Positions 35,720 through 50,400 of a stretch of DNA of 64,000 nucleotides are shown in pieces. Position numbers and translations under genes: made by a program. Position 1 is the stretch's first letter. Each line of letters starts with the position of its first letter. The stretch lies in contig JAEVLN010000003.1 of assembly GCA_018350325.1 (NCBI GenBank), positions 83,985 through 147,984 on the forward strand, given 5' to 3'. Below the pieces are notes generated by a model that was not told the DNA's origin, searched no databases, and worked only from the letters and a program-made list of their open reading frames with translations. Origin of the DNA: Globodera rostochiensis. Its lineage: Eukaryota; Nematoda; Chromadorea; Rhabditida; Heteroderidae.

Positions 35720-35967
35720 GGTAAGTGTGCCGACAAGCGCCGGCGGGGAAATGTTACAAAAATTGACAGTTTAAAAGAGTTGTCTGTTAATTTGTTTAAA
35801 TTATTTTGGCGTTATGATTTGCACAAATTAATTTAATTCACTTTTTTTTCCTTTTTTTGCCGTCCATGAATCTTTTGCAAAAAAACAAATAATCCAACGA
35901 GTTAATTTGCTTTTTAGACATCAAATTTTGTGTTTTTTTTTGGTCTTCTTCTGCACTTTGTTGTTCC

Positions 35968-37702
35968 ATGGTTTTTTATCTGATCGGACTTGGACTTGGC
36001 GATGCGGGCGATATTACAGTGAACGGGTTGAACATTGTAAGGCAAATTGAAGTTGGTTTAATTTTGGGCCCAAATTTTACTCTAAAATTAATTACATTCA
36101 ACAAAAACAACAAAAATCGACTCATTTTTTATCCATTTAAGGTCCGCAGCTGTGCCAAAGTTTTCCTGGAGTCCTACACGAGCATGTTGTCCAATGGACC
36201 GGACTTGGCGAGTTTGGAGCAATTTTACGGGCGTTCATTACTGGAGGCGGACCGGGAATTGGTCGAACAGCGCGTCGGTTAGTTGTGTTCTTTTTGGGGA
36301 GGTCCCCCCCCCCCCGATTTTCTGTTTTTTGAAAAAAAATGAGCCTTCCTCAAAACGCAAAAAAATGAGCCCCCCGACCCAAAACGAAACAAAAAAAATT
36401 TTTTTTTTGCACAGAGCAACTCCTTGAAGAGGCGCGCACCGCTGACATTGCACTGCTTGTCGTCGGCGACCCGTTCGGAGCAACTACACATGCGGATTTG
36501 GTGCTGCGCGCGCGCGAGCTGGACGTCCCGTTGAGAGTGGTCAGTTTTTTATGCTTACATTTGTTAAGAAATTTCTTTTTTTTTTTGCAAATTTTGTTCA
36601 AATTTTGTCAAAAAAAAACAAACAATTTTTGCTTTTTGTGCGGCGCATTTTCCATTAAATTTTTTTTCACACAGATTCACAACGCGTCCATTCTGACCGC
36701 TGTTGGCTGTTGTGGACTGCAGGTTAATTTTTAGCAAAAAAAAAAAAAAAATTTTTTTGATTTTTTTTTTTGCTTTTAAGCTGTACAATTTTGGTGTGAC
36801 GGTGTCCATTCCGATGTGGATCGACGGGTGGGAGCCAGACTCGTTTTTGGACAAGTTCGTTGAGTGTTATTGCTTTAATTTAATTTTTTTGAGGTGGGGG
36901 GGGTCAAAAACTTTATGCAAAATTGTCATTTTTTTCTTTAGAATTTTGTTGAATCGTCAAAATGGAATGCACACACTTTGTCTACTCGGTTCGTCAATTT
37001 TGTTTTTTTTCCCGAGTTTTCGGACAGAACAATTTTTTCAAGGAAAGTTTTTATGAAAATAAATAAATAACCATTCATTTAGACATCAAAGTGAAGGAAC
37101 AATCGACGGAGAATTTGATGAAGTGAGGCCAAAATTTTGCTGAAAAAAACTTTTTCAAATTAAACCCCTTAGGGGTAACCGCATTTTTGAGCCCTCTCAA
37201 TTTTTGACGTGTCCAATGGCCGCCCAGCAACTGCTGAGTGCCATCCAGAGGAGGCGAACGGCACGTGCCAACGATCGACATGACGACAGCGTTGAATTTG
37301 TTGATGAACGGACACCGGTGGTTGGCATGGCACGGGTCGGCTGGGCCGATCAGAAGGTTGGCATTTTTTTAAAAATTATGGCTTAACGCTACGGAATTGA
37401 AATAAATTCGAAATTAATTTGGCTGAGAAGCGTATAAATTTTTTCACAAAATTTGGTCAGATTGTGCACTGTCCTCTCAACCGGATGGCATCCGCTGATT
37501 TGGGTAAGTGTGCCAAATGACTGACTACGCGCACCAAAAATGCCAAAATTTAATGCAATTTAAAGAATAAATACTTTTTTAATATAAAATGTTCCAAAAA
37601 TTGATGTGTTAAGGTCCGCCGTTGCATGTGCTCATTGTGCCCGCCGTTGATGAACAATTGCATCCAATGGAGCGCGAAATGCTTCAAACATTTTCAATTT
37701 GA
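35968..37702 (+). CDS. dph-5: diphthine methyl ester synthase (DPH5)
   Basis: SAM-dependent methyltransferase that methylates the 3-amino-3-carboxypropyl histidine of translation elongation factor 2 in diphthamide biosynthesis, in the cytosol. Ten exons join in phase: 35968-36036, 36142-36277, 36415-36539, 36675-36722, 36781-36854, 36942-36988, 37083-37122, 37173-37356, 37461-37503, 37614-37702. They give 284 residues, essentially the size of the human protein. Motifs: MVFYLIGLGLGDAGDITVNG at the start, VVGDPFGATTHADLVLRA (SAM-binding GDPF), HNASILTAVGCCGLQLYNFG, RQNGMHTLCLLDIKVKEQ, PMAAQQLL, ARVGWADQ and LHPMEREML near the end. The gene is intact. An AATAAA lies at 37761. It converges with the VPS13D gene. 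Confidence 0.97.
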
Positions 37703-37873
37703 TTTTCATTTTTTTGTACTGATTGATGTCCTTGTTTTTGGCCTTTTTATTTATTCGACAAATAAACTTATACTAATTATTATAATGTAAACTTTTTTGC
37801 ATCCAACAAAAGATCTTAAGAAAATAAAGCAAATTTTTTAAATTCTAATCAACACACATGTCAACAAAATAGC

Positions 37874-38003
37874 TAGGGGCGATCAGGACTGGGCAAAATT
37901 TCGGGTTCATGTTTTGGGTAATTTTACCCGAAAATCGGGTATTTTTGGTTGAGAAAAAATTTGTTTCGGGCTCGGGTGTGAGCCGGGTTTCGACCAGCCC
38001 TGG
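37874..38003. repeat. CGGGTTT palindromic element
   Basis: Sequence between CAGGACTGGGCAAAATTTCG and CGACCAGCCCTG has inverted ends (CAG..CTGGGC / CAGCCCTG) and a CGGGT-rich interior. The hAT-like CAGGG/CCCTG ends fit the other MITEs, but no target duplication is visible. It lies between the DPH5 and VPS13D 3' ends. Confidence 0.45.
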
Positions 38004-38442
38004 TACCACCGATAGGCGCCGGCTGGATGAAATTGTATTTTTTATTTTAAGGAATATTAAGAATTTTTTGTCTAAGTTTCGCCAAATCAACCCTTAACAT
38101 TAAAATTATTCACGGGACCAAGATTTTTAATAATTTAAAAGCTTTCTCATAGATTTTAAAGTAAAATTATTTATGCGGTACATTTAAAAGTTAGCATAAA
38201 CATTTTTTAAGTGACATTCAAAAACTAAAGTGCCTGCGCGTTATGTTCAGTAAATCAACAAAACTGTTCTTTGGGAAAGACAGAAGAAACAGGTGGCCTA
38301 TGCTTCTTGGATACGGAATTACACAAAATTGTTTGAATATATTAAATAACCCGTACACAAAGTACATGCGCTTACAGAAAAACTGACAAAGGCCTACAAA
38401 TATCATAAATTTGTATGTAAAATAAAACAAAACAAAAAACGG

Positions 38443-41400
38443 TCAAATAGTGAAAATTGGTAACAGTTTCTTCGCATTCCTTTGCAACACTTTGCCCCCC
38501 GTCGTCCGTCGATCGAACAATGCCTTGGCCCGCATTATCTGCTTAATAAACAGCTTGGCCGTCTCGCGATCGGAGCAAGTAAATTCCTGCTGTTGGTGGT
38601 GATGTCGTTGCTGATGATGGTAGTGATGGTGTTGTTGTTGTTGAAATGCTAATGTTGAAGAAGATGAGGATTTTTGTGCAGGTTTCCGTCCATCGGGGTT
38701 ATAGACAAACTCTGAAATTAAAAAAATAAACTATAATATAATTATTTCAAATAAATTATTAAAATTTTGCAATTATTCTTAAAGTTTTGAAACTTAAACA
38801 TAAAATACTTGGAAAATTACTCTCACCGACGCGGGTGAATCGCTGTTGTGTTGCTGCTGCGCTTGTTGAAGCTCCGCTGCTGTGCTGCCGATGTTGTTGT
38901 TCATCATTTGCCAATTGTACAGCTTTGAGGTGTTGAAAGAGGATACGGTGGGTGACCGTGCTCGGCTGGCCGTCCACCTGGCACACGATGTAGCACTGCA
39001 TGAGGCTGATCAGTGCACGCTGCACAACTCGCACACCTTCCCGATTCGTGTACAAAAGGAACGGCACAACAGCCAACAGACGGCTAAAAAATCACCAATA
39101 TTTTAGGTAAATGGCAACTCTCTCTCACTTTTCGTCGTTAAGACTGTATGTGCCAGTTATTCGCATTAATTCTTGTTGTGCTTCAGCCGTTTCGGCACTG
39201 TAGGACGGGAGCAGTCCGGATAGTGAAGAACACACTCGGGATGTTCGTAAGCGCATGTCAGGGAAATGGGCACGTCTCACTGTATTATGAACAATTATTT
39301 GGTACAGTATTGTTATTGAATTCTCTAACAAATTTTCCTTGCCTAGGGGTGCGCCAACAATTTCCTTCACTGCCGACGCCGTACCCTCCGCCAAGTCCAG
39401 CATGCCTTGCACAGGCTTTGTCACTGTGTCAATTGCGCCGGTAGTGACGCCGCGGGCAATTCCCTTCAAGCAAAAAGTGAAATTCAAATGCCAAAAATAT
39501 TCTTTTCTGTGAACACGGGGAGAATCAAATGAGCCATTTTTAAGCGATCATTCTCAATCAAAACTTTTGAATTTTTTTTTACATTTGCTTCCTTACCGAA
39601 ATGAGTCCGTCCTCTTGCGTTGCAACAACCGTATTTTTCACAATTGCGGTCAGTCCGCCGAACACGCCGACGCCCAACCCTTTGATGCCACCGTACAAAT
39701 GCGTCAGCGGACCGGACTGCTCGGGCTTCGCGCGTCGCATTCGGCGCCGCAACTCCTCGTGCTTTTCATCAAAAGTGAGCGAACCGACACCTCAAGAATT
39801 ACAGAGCCCGCGTTTATAGATATATTTAGGGGGTAGCTTTTTTTTACCTTGTGCCATGGATGATGTCAACTAAAGAAAGATACAGTAATATGTATAAATT
39901 GAGCTTTACATTTTATGAGAATGCACAATTTGTGTCATCACACCTTTGAGATACTGTTCGCAGCGCCATAGCCAAGGCCAAAGGCAAAGCCGGCCAAGTC
40001 GCCCTCGAAGATAAGTCCCTGGAAGCCCTCCTTCAGCTCGTTGCCAAATGCCGTCGGGTTGCCGAAGGCGTCCATCGCAAAAATGATGTTCAATTTTTGC
40101 CGTTTCAATTCATCTATAAACAAAAGTTAATCTTTTTGTTGCACAACTCGGATAGGAGAATAGCAAATAAAAAAATCTGAAATTTCAACCGCTTTAAAAT
40201 ATATACTTTTTTTTGTAGCCAAATCAAAAACGTAGATTAATTGTCAGACGGTCTAATAGACGTTTCTTTGTTCTCCCAATAGACATTTTGTCAACGTTTT
40301 GCACAAATTGCCAAACATACCAAGGTAAAAATTGCCCAATGTGTCGAGCAGACGGCTAACTGAGCAAAAAGAGCGGAGCCAGCAGAACGGCGTCAACGTG
40401 ACCAAAGCGTTCTCGACGTTGAACAAAATGATCTGGTTGTTGTAGGACTCCTTCAGTTGACGAAGCGACGGTGGCAGTGCACTTTTGTCCACAGTTAAAA
40501 CTGAAAAAATTCGGAATTCAAAAAAAAAGGTTGACAATTGGCTCCCAAAAATCCAACCATTATAAGTCAAACAAAACAACACATTACCAGATAAGGAAAT
40601 ATTGCCAACTTCCAGCTGCAATGTGCCAAAGAAGCAGTTTTTGTCCAGAAACGACGATGCCGGCGTCGTCATTCCCTCCACTTCCCTTCCGACTGCTGCT
40701 GCTGCGGCCTCCTCCTGCTGCTGCTGATCATCGCCTTGGACCCGAGGCCGACTCAGAACGCACTGCACAAAATGGACCAGCCGCCACATCAGCTGCTCAT
40801 CCAACAAAATGCACGCATTGCTCAATTTGAGTCGAAAACACTACAGAGAAAAGAAAAAAAATTCATGAGTCCAAAATTCGATTATTTTTAAAAGACAAAA
40901 TCAGCCACGGAAAATGATATTCTCAAAAAGGGTGTCCGTACGTTTTACCAACGGTATGTTTTGCCAACCCAGCCAAAAATGGTATGTTTTGCCAACTCAT
41001 GAAAAACTTAAATTTAACTCGAACCCCGGACCCGAATTCAAGCACCTCAAAAACATGCTAAAACAATCCAAAAAACGCAAAGTTGGCAAAATGACCAGTT
41101 GGCAAAACGTACCATTTTTGCTGGGTTGGTAAAATGTACAGTTGGCAAAATGTACAGTTAGCAAAACGTAGTGTTACCCTCAAAAAGCGTTTTTTTGAAA
41201 CCGCAACGTTCCAAAAAGAAAGAAAGAGCGGTTTTTGAGTCCCATTTACTGCGGTCGGTGGTCGTCCAATTCAGAACACACCTACCTCAAAGACATCGTA
41301 GAGCTCTGTGGGAGTGTAGCTCATTTCAAATGCCAACGCCGGCAGTCCGGCCACCGGCTCATCCTTCAACGCACTCGGGTCACAGAACAGAAAATGCCAT

Positions 41401-44400
41401 CGGTCAGTGCCGAAGATTTGGTTGTCCACCTGAGAGCAAAACAAAATTCGTACTCATCATATATATGGTCACTTTTGTGGATGAATATTCAAAAACTCGC
41501 GTTGTTGACACACAAACAACTCACCTGAATGGAGTTGACGTGGCAGCTGATCCGATAAGTTGCTTTGCTCTTCACAATGTTCAGTCGGACGCCGCTTAGT
41601 CGTCCGTAGCACAGCTCTTCCTGCTTCTGTCCGTCATGTTCCCCGTCTTCGTCCACCGTGCCAACCAACGAAATGCCCAATCCAGTGGTCGAGCTCAAGC
41701 TGTATATCGATTGCACTCATCATGCCGCCGGAATCCGCAAGTGTTTTTGCGTCGAACGGCCGATGAAAACCAATCTAAACTTGTCGTTTGTTGAAAATTA
41801 AAAAAAAATTCTCCAAAAATTCAATTTTATTTTTCTGATTCAATTTGTGTAATATTTTTTTTTATCCCACCACCAAATTCGACTTCTTCTTGACCGTCTC
41901 ATAATCTGTGAGGGATGTTCTGCCATGCGTTGGTTGTTGACCGTCATTTTTCATATCGTATGACGCAGACGTTGAGGGCACTGCCGAACGCTTTGAACGC
42001 GTTTCGTTGCCTACGGCATTATTTCGCTGCTGGTTGAACAAATACCTGAAATTTTTATAAAAATGTTGATAAAATGATCATCAGTTTATTTGATCGATGA
42101 GAAAATAAAAACAAAATAATTATTCAGGTTTGATTTATGATTCTGCAACTTCTATACAACCTCAATTTATCAAGGCCCTCTGATTGCTCAGAGTCAAACA
42201 CAATTTTCCGAATTGAATTCCAATGCGGCACGAAGTCGAGTGTGCGTTCGATGAATGGTTGGGTAAGAGTGAGTTCAATTGGGCTCTCAATGCCTAAATT
42301 TTGTATAAAATTAATTAAATGCTTTCAAAAATGTGTAAAGCCTCAACAGAAAGTCTCCCTAAGCAGTTTTCACCAGGTTTCAGCCGAACACTCAGTTTGT
42401 TTGATTCCGTAAACTGTAGGTTAATGCCGAATTTGTGGCAATGTTCGAGCAGCGGCTCCCAACCGGGCACAGGCCGCAGCCGGTAGTAATCAATGCTCAG
42501 GCCGAAGTCGACTTGAACTCTGCTAAACGCTTTAATGATGCTTAAGTCTGAAAAAAACGCATTATAAAAAGTTGAACAAATTGCCAAACTACCGCGTATA
42601 TTGAGCCGAAGGAATGGCGTTGTGTTGATTTTGTTCCCTTCCTCCAAAAGCCAAACGCACAAATTGTCACTTTTCACCAAAAACTTTGTTGACATTATTG
42701 TTTTGGCATTTTGGAAAGTGCCGCCAAAAGCGGCGCAGCTTTTACTGGTCGTGTACATTTCGGTTGGGAACAACGGTTGATGACGACTGTTTGAATTCAT
42801 CAGCTGCTGTTGTTCACTTTTGCTCCAAAATTGAATGTCTTCAGCGTGAAATTGGTCCCACACTTCAACAAATTTGTCCACAACACATTTTGCGATGAAA
42901 AAGTCCTGCAATATTTTGAAATAATGCCCCAAAAAGTGCTTCAATTTGCCCTCAAGTTTGGGGCTTGTGAACAAATTGTAATTGATTGTGATCGGTCCCC
43001 GCTCGGTCATTATCTGGTTGGTTCTACCCGTGGACCCGACCTGAACCCGATCACATAAATATAAGATGATCATTCCTAATAATATAACGAAGCAGTGCGC
43101 GCCAACAGTAAATCCCAACGCCTCATGGCAACTCTAGAAGCACCTACCTTCAGCAGACCACGGATCACCAGCGTGCCCAGCTCCACACGGACGACTTGTT
43201 GATGGATACACAACAAATGTTCGAGGCTTTTTGGTTGCGGAGGAACGCAAGCAAAAGGAAGCAGCAACAGCAGCAGATGAAAAGCACTTTTGTTGCTGTT
43301 GATACGCATTGCCGCCACCACCAGCAGCGGCCGATGTGGGGGGCGGTGACGAAGGCCGTTCGAATGCGACAGTCGCAGTTGCAGTGGTGTCATTTGTCAG
43401 CTGTGTGCATGTGTCCGTCTGCGAATCCATGACGCACCAATAAAAACAAAGCTGCTGGAAATTTACAAAAAAAAAAATTAAGTAAAAGCGCCACAAAGAT
43501 GCGGAACATGAATGAATGAGAGAGAGATTCGGATTTAATATAAACGCCAGGTGCGCCAAACGCTGACCTTAATTTCATATTGTGACTCAATTTGGGCACT
43601 GTCCGCCAAATTGTTGACAATAATTGCCGCAGTTGTGTGTGCGATCAGTGCAAAAGTGTCCTTTCTGTGTGCATCTTCCAGCGCCACCAAATCGCACTCC
43701 TTCAGCGTCACTTTGAGCACAAATTTTGAACCGTCAATCTGTCACCATTTAAACCAAATATATCGTCGTGTATAGGTAGGTGTGTAGATCATCATAGTCT
43801 TGTTTTTTTTTTAAAAGATTAAAGTTTAAAAGTTCAGAAAGCTCCATCCCACCCCGGTCTGTTGCGGTGGTCGGCTGCTGTTGTTGCTGTCACTGCTTGA
43901 ATGTGGCAAAAGAGTTGAAGTTTTTTGCTGATGGAACACAAAATGCGGCGGGTCTACTGAACGGACCAAAACACCGCTCTTTGACACCTCTAAATTGGAG
44001 CACGATGCCGAAACATTGTGATGCCCTGCGGTGAAAAAATAATGGTGGTCAGCGCAAACATTTTGAAACCCTCACCCCCCGGCGGCACATCAAAGTCGGC
44101 GTTGAGCAAAACAAATGCCTTCAGGGTTTCAATCCAGTCCATCAGCAGAATGACGCGTGCCTTTGCGAGAATCAGCGAAATGACTGGCGCCTCATCCCTG
44201 CGCATTTTGATGTGCGATTCAAACAGCAACGGCTTTTTGTTCTTGTCGTCACTGTGACTGCCGCTTTTGGAAGAGCTAATTATATATTTATTTATAATTA
44301 AATGAAAAGCTTTTTTAATATAAAAATTCTAATCCAAATCAGCATAATCCGCCCATTCATTCTTTTATCCCTTTTCAACGCACACACTCACCCCGTCGAT

Positions 44401-47400
44401 TTGCTGTGAGTTGTTCGCGCTTCTCTGAAAGTACGGCCGCTCGGTTGCACAATCTTTCTGAACATGTTTTCCTCTTTTTGGTCCTCTGAAATTAGAGGTT
44501 GGGGCTATGAAGATGGTTTAAAATGCACACAATTAATTAATTGCCTCTGGCATCTTCAAGTGTCGCGCCTCCGCAAATAAAATCAAACTCGGATTGAGCG
44601 TCCATAAAGCTGTCGTAGAAGAGTTTGGCCGAACGAATGTACAGAAGGGCAAATTTCCCGAACACATCCGGCCGAATGGACGAAATTGGCGTGAGAAGAT
44701 GAAACTTAAAACACTTCACGGGTACACACCCCTCGGCGACGACCAACCAACCAACCCACACCAGCCGACCTGCACTTTTTTGAGAATAATGCGCAATGTG
44801 AACACCAAATGCTTCTCGCTCAGCCCAATGCCAATCTCTTCCGGCACTTCCAATAGCTCAACCGGAATGGTTTCTGGCTGTGGGATCAAAAGTTCGCCCA
44901 AATTGTAGTCCAAACAGCCCCTGAGCAGCTTGTAAAATTCGGTGGTGAAACAAAAGGAAACATCGTGAAGACGGAGCAGTACAAAGAGATCCGGAACTTA
45001 AAAACGATAGATTCGACTGATTAAAACCAGTACAAACACTGTACTCACCACTGTTTGACGGAAGACAGATTCCTGAAAACGTCGACGGTCAACGAAAAGT
45101 CCGGCTTGTCCATCACAATTTGTTGCTTCGCCTTCGAAAAAAGTGTCATCCCCTCAAATGCGTCAAAACATTTCACAAATCCATGGCGTTCCATCCTTTT
45201 CCTCCTGTTCTGCTGGTGGTGTTCCGCTCCCGTTTTCGGCACAAAAATGCCATGCCAAATGCGTAAATTACGCAATGTGATGCCCAAAGCATCCAACAAA
45301 CTCTCGTTTTCGGCTGACATCAAATTCATCGGCTGACACTAATTGATGATAAACAGATCAATTCGTTACTATATGTTCATTAGAAAATGTTCATAAATAT
45401 GGCACAAACACCCACTTGATTGTTGACCAAATGTTTGGCGAACAAATCACGCAATGAGGATGAGTAGCAAAAGTTGTTTCTGGCACGCACTGCACAACAT
45501 TCGACAACAATTGCCTGCGTGGAGTGTTGGCTGAGTGGAACGAACAAATTGATTTCCCCGCCAGAAATGTCCATGCTCAGCTTGCACCGCGTCTTCAAGC
45601 CGTTCATCAGCGAATGATCAGAGTCCTCAAAAGAAATTATTAATAGACTGGTTGGTCGTTGTGCAACAAAATATTTTAATGAATTTTGCCGTACCGTCGT
45701 TGTCCGGCAAGAATTGCTGAATGAAACTTTATCATAAAGTTCGGCTAATTGTAACCAAAAATCCATGAAGGCAGAAAAGAAGCGATGCGTGTGCAGATAA
45801 TTAACGTTTCCATTCACTTCCGCAGTCAACGAAAAGTCGAATTCGCGCAACAAACAATGGGGGTCCCTGGTACGGTACCTGCGGTTAAAAAAGAGACATA
45901 AAATGCCATGTTCTTAGAAGCTTTAGAGGCGCGGGCAACCAAATGATCAAATATAAATAATATGAGGGGAGTCCAAATCCAACTTCAAGATATTGATCCG
46001 CAGAGGCGGTTGTGCTGCTGCTGCTGATCCGTCAGTTGCATGTTGAACCACCACCAATCGTTCGGGATACAAATTGCTATAAAACGGCATTGAATCAGTC
46101 AGGCGCAAAGCATCAACAACCAGCCAAATTTGAATCGGTTCATCAACTACATTGACATCAGTCTGCAAAATTCAGTAAAATTTGATTAGCAGAATTATTT
46201 TTAAATATTCTTCTTCAATTTAGTTGTTTTTGCTGTTGGACATCACATCTACCTGCACAGTGAATTTTGGCCTGTCCAAAACACAAAGGCCAAGCCGTTG
46301 TCCGTTCTCCGGATAGTTCATGGCCAGACGAATTCGGTTGGCGCCAAGTTCACAATTTATGCGATAATTGCTGTGGCAGCCGCTCTTCCCGCTCATTGTG
46401 CTTGAACAATTGTGCAATTTGAGCAGTCCCAAAAAATCCATCAACAAAATCCAAGTGCGTCTGTTCAGTCCTATCTCAATTTCTGTGTCATTGAAGTGTC
46501 CGCTGATTTGGCAATTAAACTGCTGAATTAATTCATTTTTAATAAATAAAAATTAGAAATTAAAATCCTTTCAAAAAGCACCACCTGCTCCGAATGTTTA
46601 TCAGCGTTTATCCCATCAACAAACACAAAGCGTAGAGAGTGGCGCCGACTCATTGGATTCGTAGTTGACGAGTTAAAATTTGAGGCCGTCGTCATTTTTC
46701 TCCGAATTGGTTGATCAACACATTCCCGCGACGGCATACGCAATGATTCATCATTGCTGTTCTTCACAGAGTGATCGCACACCATCGACGATGTGGGTAC
46801 TGAACTGCCCAACAACAATTGGGCCTCAACCGCCGCGGTCAGGTGCCGTTGTTCGGTGCTGCATTTCTCGTCTTTTGCCGTCGTTTTGTGTCCATCGGCA
46901 CCGACCTCCAAGTCCAAGCAGCTTGTCAGATCGGGACATGATCGTGATGATCTTTTTGAATGCTGAAAAAAAAAATCGAAACTCGATTCAAAATCTTAAA
47001 GAAAAAATTCCAGTAAACTTACGTTTGCCAGTCCAGCTTTGTCCGTCTCATCATTGTCAATGTTCAGCAAGGGAAACCCTTGAGGGCATCCTTGAAAGAT
47101 ATCTTCAAGCAGCACACTGTCGAAGTCCAACTCCAATTTGCTGAGCCTTTGGCAATCTCTTCTCGAAAATGTCATCAGCAATGAGTGCACATTGCCTCTG
47201 GCAAAAGATGAAGCGATCGATCGCACAAAATCGGTGTCACTTTCGCTCAAATTGCATGTTGAAGAAATTTCTTGGCCAATCTTTGGATTCAACAAATAGC
47301 CATGGGCTGCCTTTTGACTCCTCAACTCCACGATCAGCTAAACGATGAGTATATAGGTATTATATATTTATAATCATCAACAACATTATCAAGGTTTTCC

Positions 47401-50400
47401 TTTCCTACAGTACCTCTGGGACGGCGACGGATACAAACATTTGATGGGTTACTGTATCCGCTGTGGGAGAAACGTCGGACTCCAGCAGATTTTCCTCGTT
47501 CTGCTGCTGTTCTTCCCCAAGGCGCTGTTGCATCTGCAAGTATCCAATAATTAGTAAAACTTCTTAAATTAGTCTCGATTACATTCAAACAAAATTAAAT
47601 ACATAAAAGCAGGCAAACTTTACAATTCAGACCATGGCCATTTTACAGACCAACAACGCGCCCTCACCTTTTGAGTGAATGGTTCAAAAATTCCGCTTAG
47701 GGCGCACTCGTCGCAAATGATGGACAGCGGAGCGCACGAGACGTTCAGCTCAGTGGTACACCTCCAATTTGGGAGCAAGTCGCTTGTAGAACAGACGCAA
47801 AATTGCTTTGCCCTCCTCCCGCTGAACATTCGTCGCTTCCCCTCCAGCAGCAGTGGATGAAGAGCAATGTCCATGTCCATGAAGTCTTTGGCGTTTTCTT
47901 CGAAAATTGTGCCTAATAAAAAGAATTTAAAAGTTATGAAAACGCCAGAGAATTATTGTGCGACCTTTTTTGTTTTCCATTCGCGTCCTTTTCTTTGCCT
48001 TCGTCATACGTTCGACCAATGGCCAGCAAAAGATGCGTACTCTGTGCGCTTGTTCTGCTGGGAACCGTAAATCAACGACTCGTCGTCAAACTCATCGCAT
48101 TCGAAACTGTTCAGCTCAGTCAGTATCGGGCGAAATACTTTTCCACAGACTTCTGAATTTGAGCAAAAAATCAAAAGAGCACTCCGTCAACAAAAAAAAA
48201 ATTTAGACAGTAGCAAACCCCCAGGGGGGGGGTAGTAAATAAAAAAAATTAGACAGTTAGAACACCCCCCCTCGCCCAGAAAACGCACCTTTTTGTCAAC
48301 TTCGCTGTTTTCCGTTGTCCTCTGCTGTTGTTGCTGACGGTGCTGAACACGTTGTACACTGAAGTCGGCAACGCTCAGCGACACTTCCGTCGGTGCTCTT
48401 TGGGCGAGAGATGAATTCGACTGCACAGCCGACTGAGGTCGAAGGTGAGCAGCTGCTGCAGCACATCGGTGGCGCCCGGTGATGGCTTTTCGCTGCTTCC
48501 GCTTCTGTTTAGCGACGCGGCAGAGGGCTGTATGAACAAACAAAAACCCAATTTTATTTTTTGATTAAAAAAAACACTCAAAATCCCACCTTAACTTTGT
48601 CCGTCGCCTCCTCTTCGCTGAATCTAAAGAATACTTTGGCCACGTTCAGCGCAATTTCTGCCAACAAATTGTCCCGGCGCAGAACGGTCGACTCATCCCA
48701 CGACTCATTCAGCACCTTCAAAAATAAAACTGCAAATGGGTCAAAAAAACCCTTTCATAAGCTTGATTTGAAATTTTCCTTTGAATTAAAAATGAAATTC
48801 CAAAAATGTTTCAAAAAAAAAGGTTCTCTCTCATTCGATAACACTCATCAAAAAGATTCTTGTTTTTTATGAACATTCCCTCCCAATTATTGTGCCTGCA
48901 AAATTTCGGCTTCCATCCGACGTTCGACCGCTTTCAATTCGGGGTCCAATTTGTGCTTTGTCAGTTTGGGTGGTTTCATGCTCAGGTAAACAGCTTCATC
49001 ACCAGCAGCAGCTTGACCATTGTTTTTGAGTTCTGTGTAATGCCATAAATTTAATAGATCAATTAATTCGGGGTAATTACTCAGATTTAAAAAATTAAAA
49101 AAGAGGGAGGCACAACACACCGTTTAGGTTAGCACTTCCTTCGGCAAACCAATTTGTTATCCATCCGTACCATCCTTGTGCTGCCGAACCTTTTGTCGGC
49201 GGAGGCGTCACCAATCGATTATCTATTTTAAAAAAACAAAAAAAATTTTTGTAATACTTTCATCAGTTAGTTGAAGAGTATTTTTTGTGTATTTATTTAC
49301 CTGGCCGAACAATCTCAAAAGGGCTTTCGTCGTGCGAATGCAAAGGTTTGGAAGCACCGCATTTGAGTAACATTTGTTGGAAAACAGCTTCCCTAAGGCA
49401 ATGCAAAACCTTAAAAAATAACATTTTATTTAGGAAACAAAATTTCTTAATTTTTTTTCAATTTATTTTTGTCACAAACATTGTAAGTGAATTCCAAGCC
49501 GTGTTCAATTTGTTTGATCAGCGCAATGTCCTCGTGAGAAATTGGCGGGCATGAAAGCGAAGAGTTTTCACTTAAAAAATAAAAACAATTTTATTTTACT
49601 ATATATTCAACACAAATGTTGTAAAAACACTTAAAAATTGTTGATTAAATTATTTGAATTTCACCGTAAATTTATTTTTTCGGCTTTTTTCTAAACAAAC
49701 CAAACACAATTATCTCACTCGTTTTCGCCGGTGGCATTATCAATGTGCACGTCCACGCACACTTGCAGCCTCCGGCGATATGCGCGCGCGTACGCGTTCA
49801 ACAGCCGCGTGCGTGCCAACACAGCCGCACGCGAAAAGAAGCGCCTCTGTGCTCGTGTGGCGTCGAGCGTGCGCCCGATGGCAAAGTGCCACCATTGTTT
49901 TGGACTGTAAAAAAAATAAATTAAAAATTCTTTTTTTTTTGTTTTTGTCATTTTTATGTATAAAACCTTTCATGTACGGAAACAATCGGCCGCCACTTTC
50001 TGTGGGAACGCGCCCGGTCAAATTGAGCCCAGTCCTGGGCCAACGATTGAATTTGCACAATTTGACGTTTGTTCAGCTCCAACTCAATTCGTTGTGACCG
50101 AATGTCCAACTAATTGTAAAAATAAAATAAAATGTTAGTGAACGCTTCAAATGTGGAAAAAGACATCGTTCCTGACCCATCAAAATTTTCAAAACTAAAA
50201 GATTTTCAAAAAAAAATGTTTGATTATCGAAAATGGAATGAATATATTATACAAAATTTTAATTATAAAATTGTACTTTGAAGCGCGGAGTGCTCGGGAC
50301 GGCGCGAAGTAACGGAAAGCGAGACGAATTTTGCTCAATACGCACCTCCAGAGAAAATGGAAGCAGAATGAACTGATGGTCGTTGGAAGGGACGCCAAGT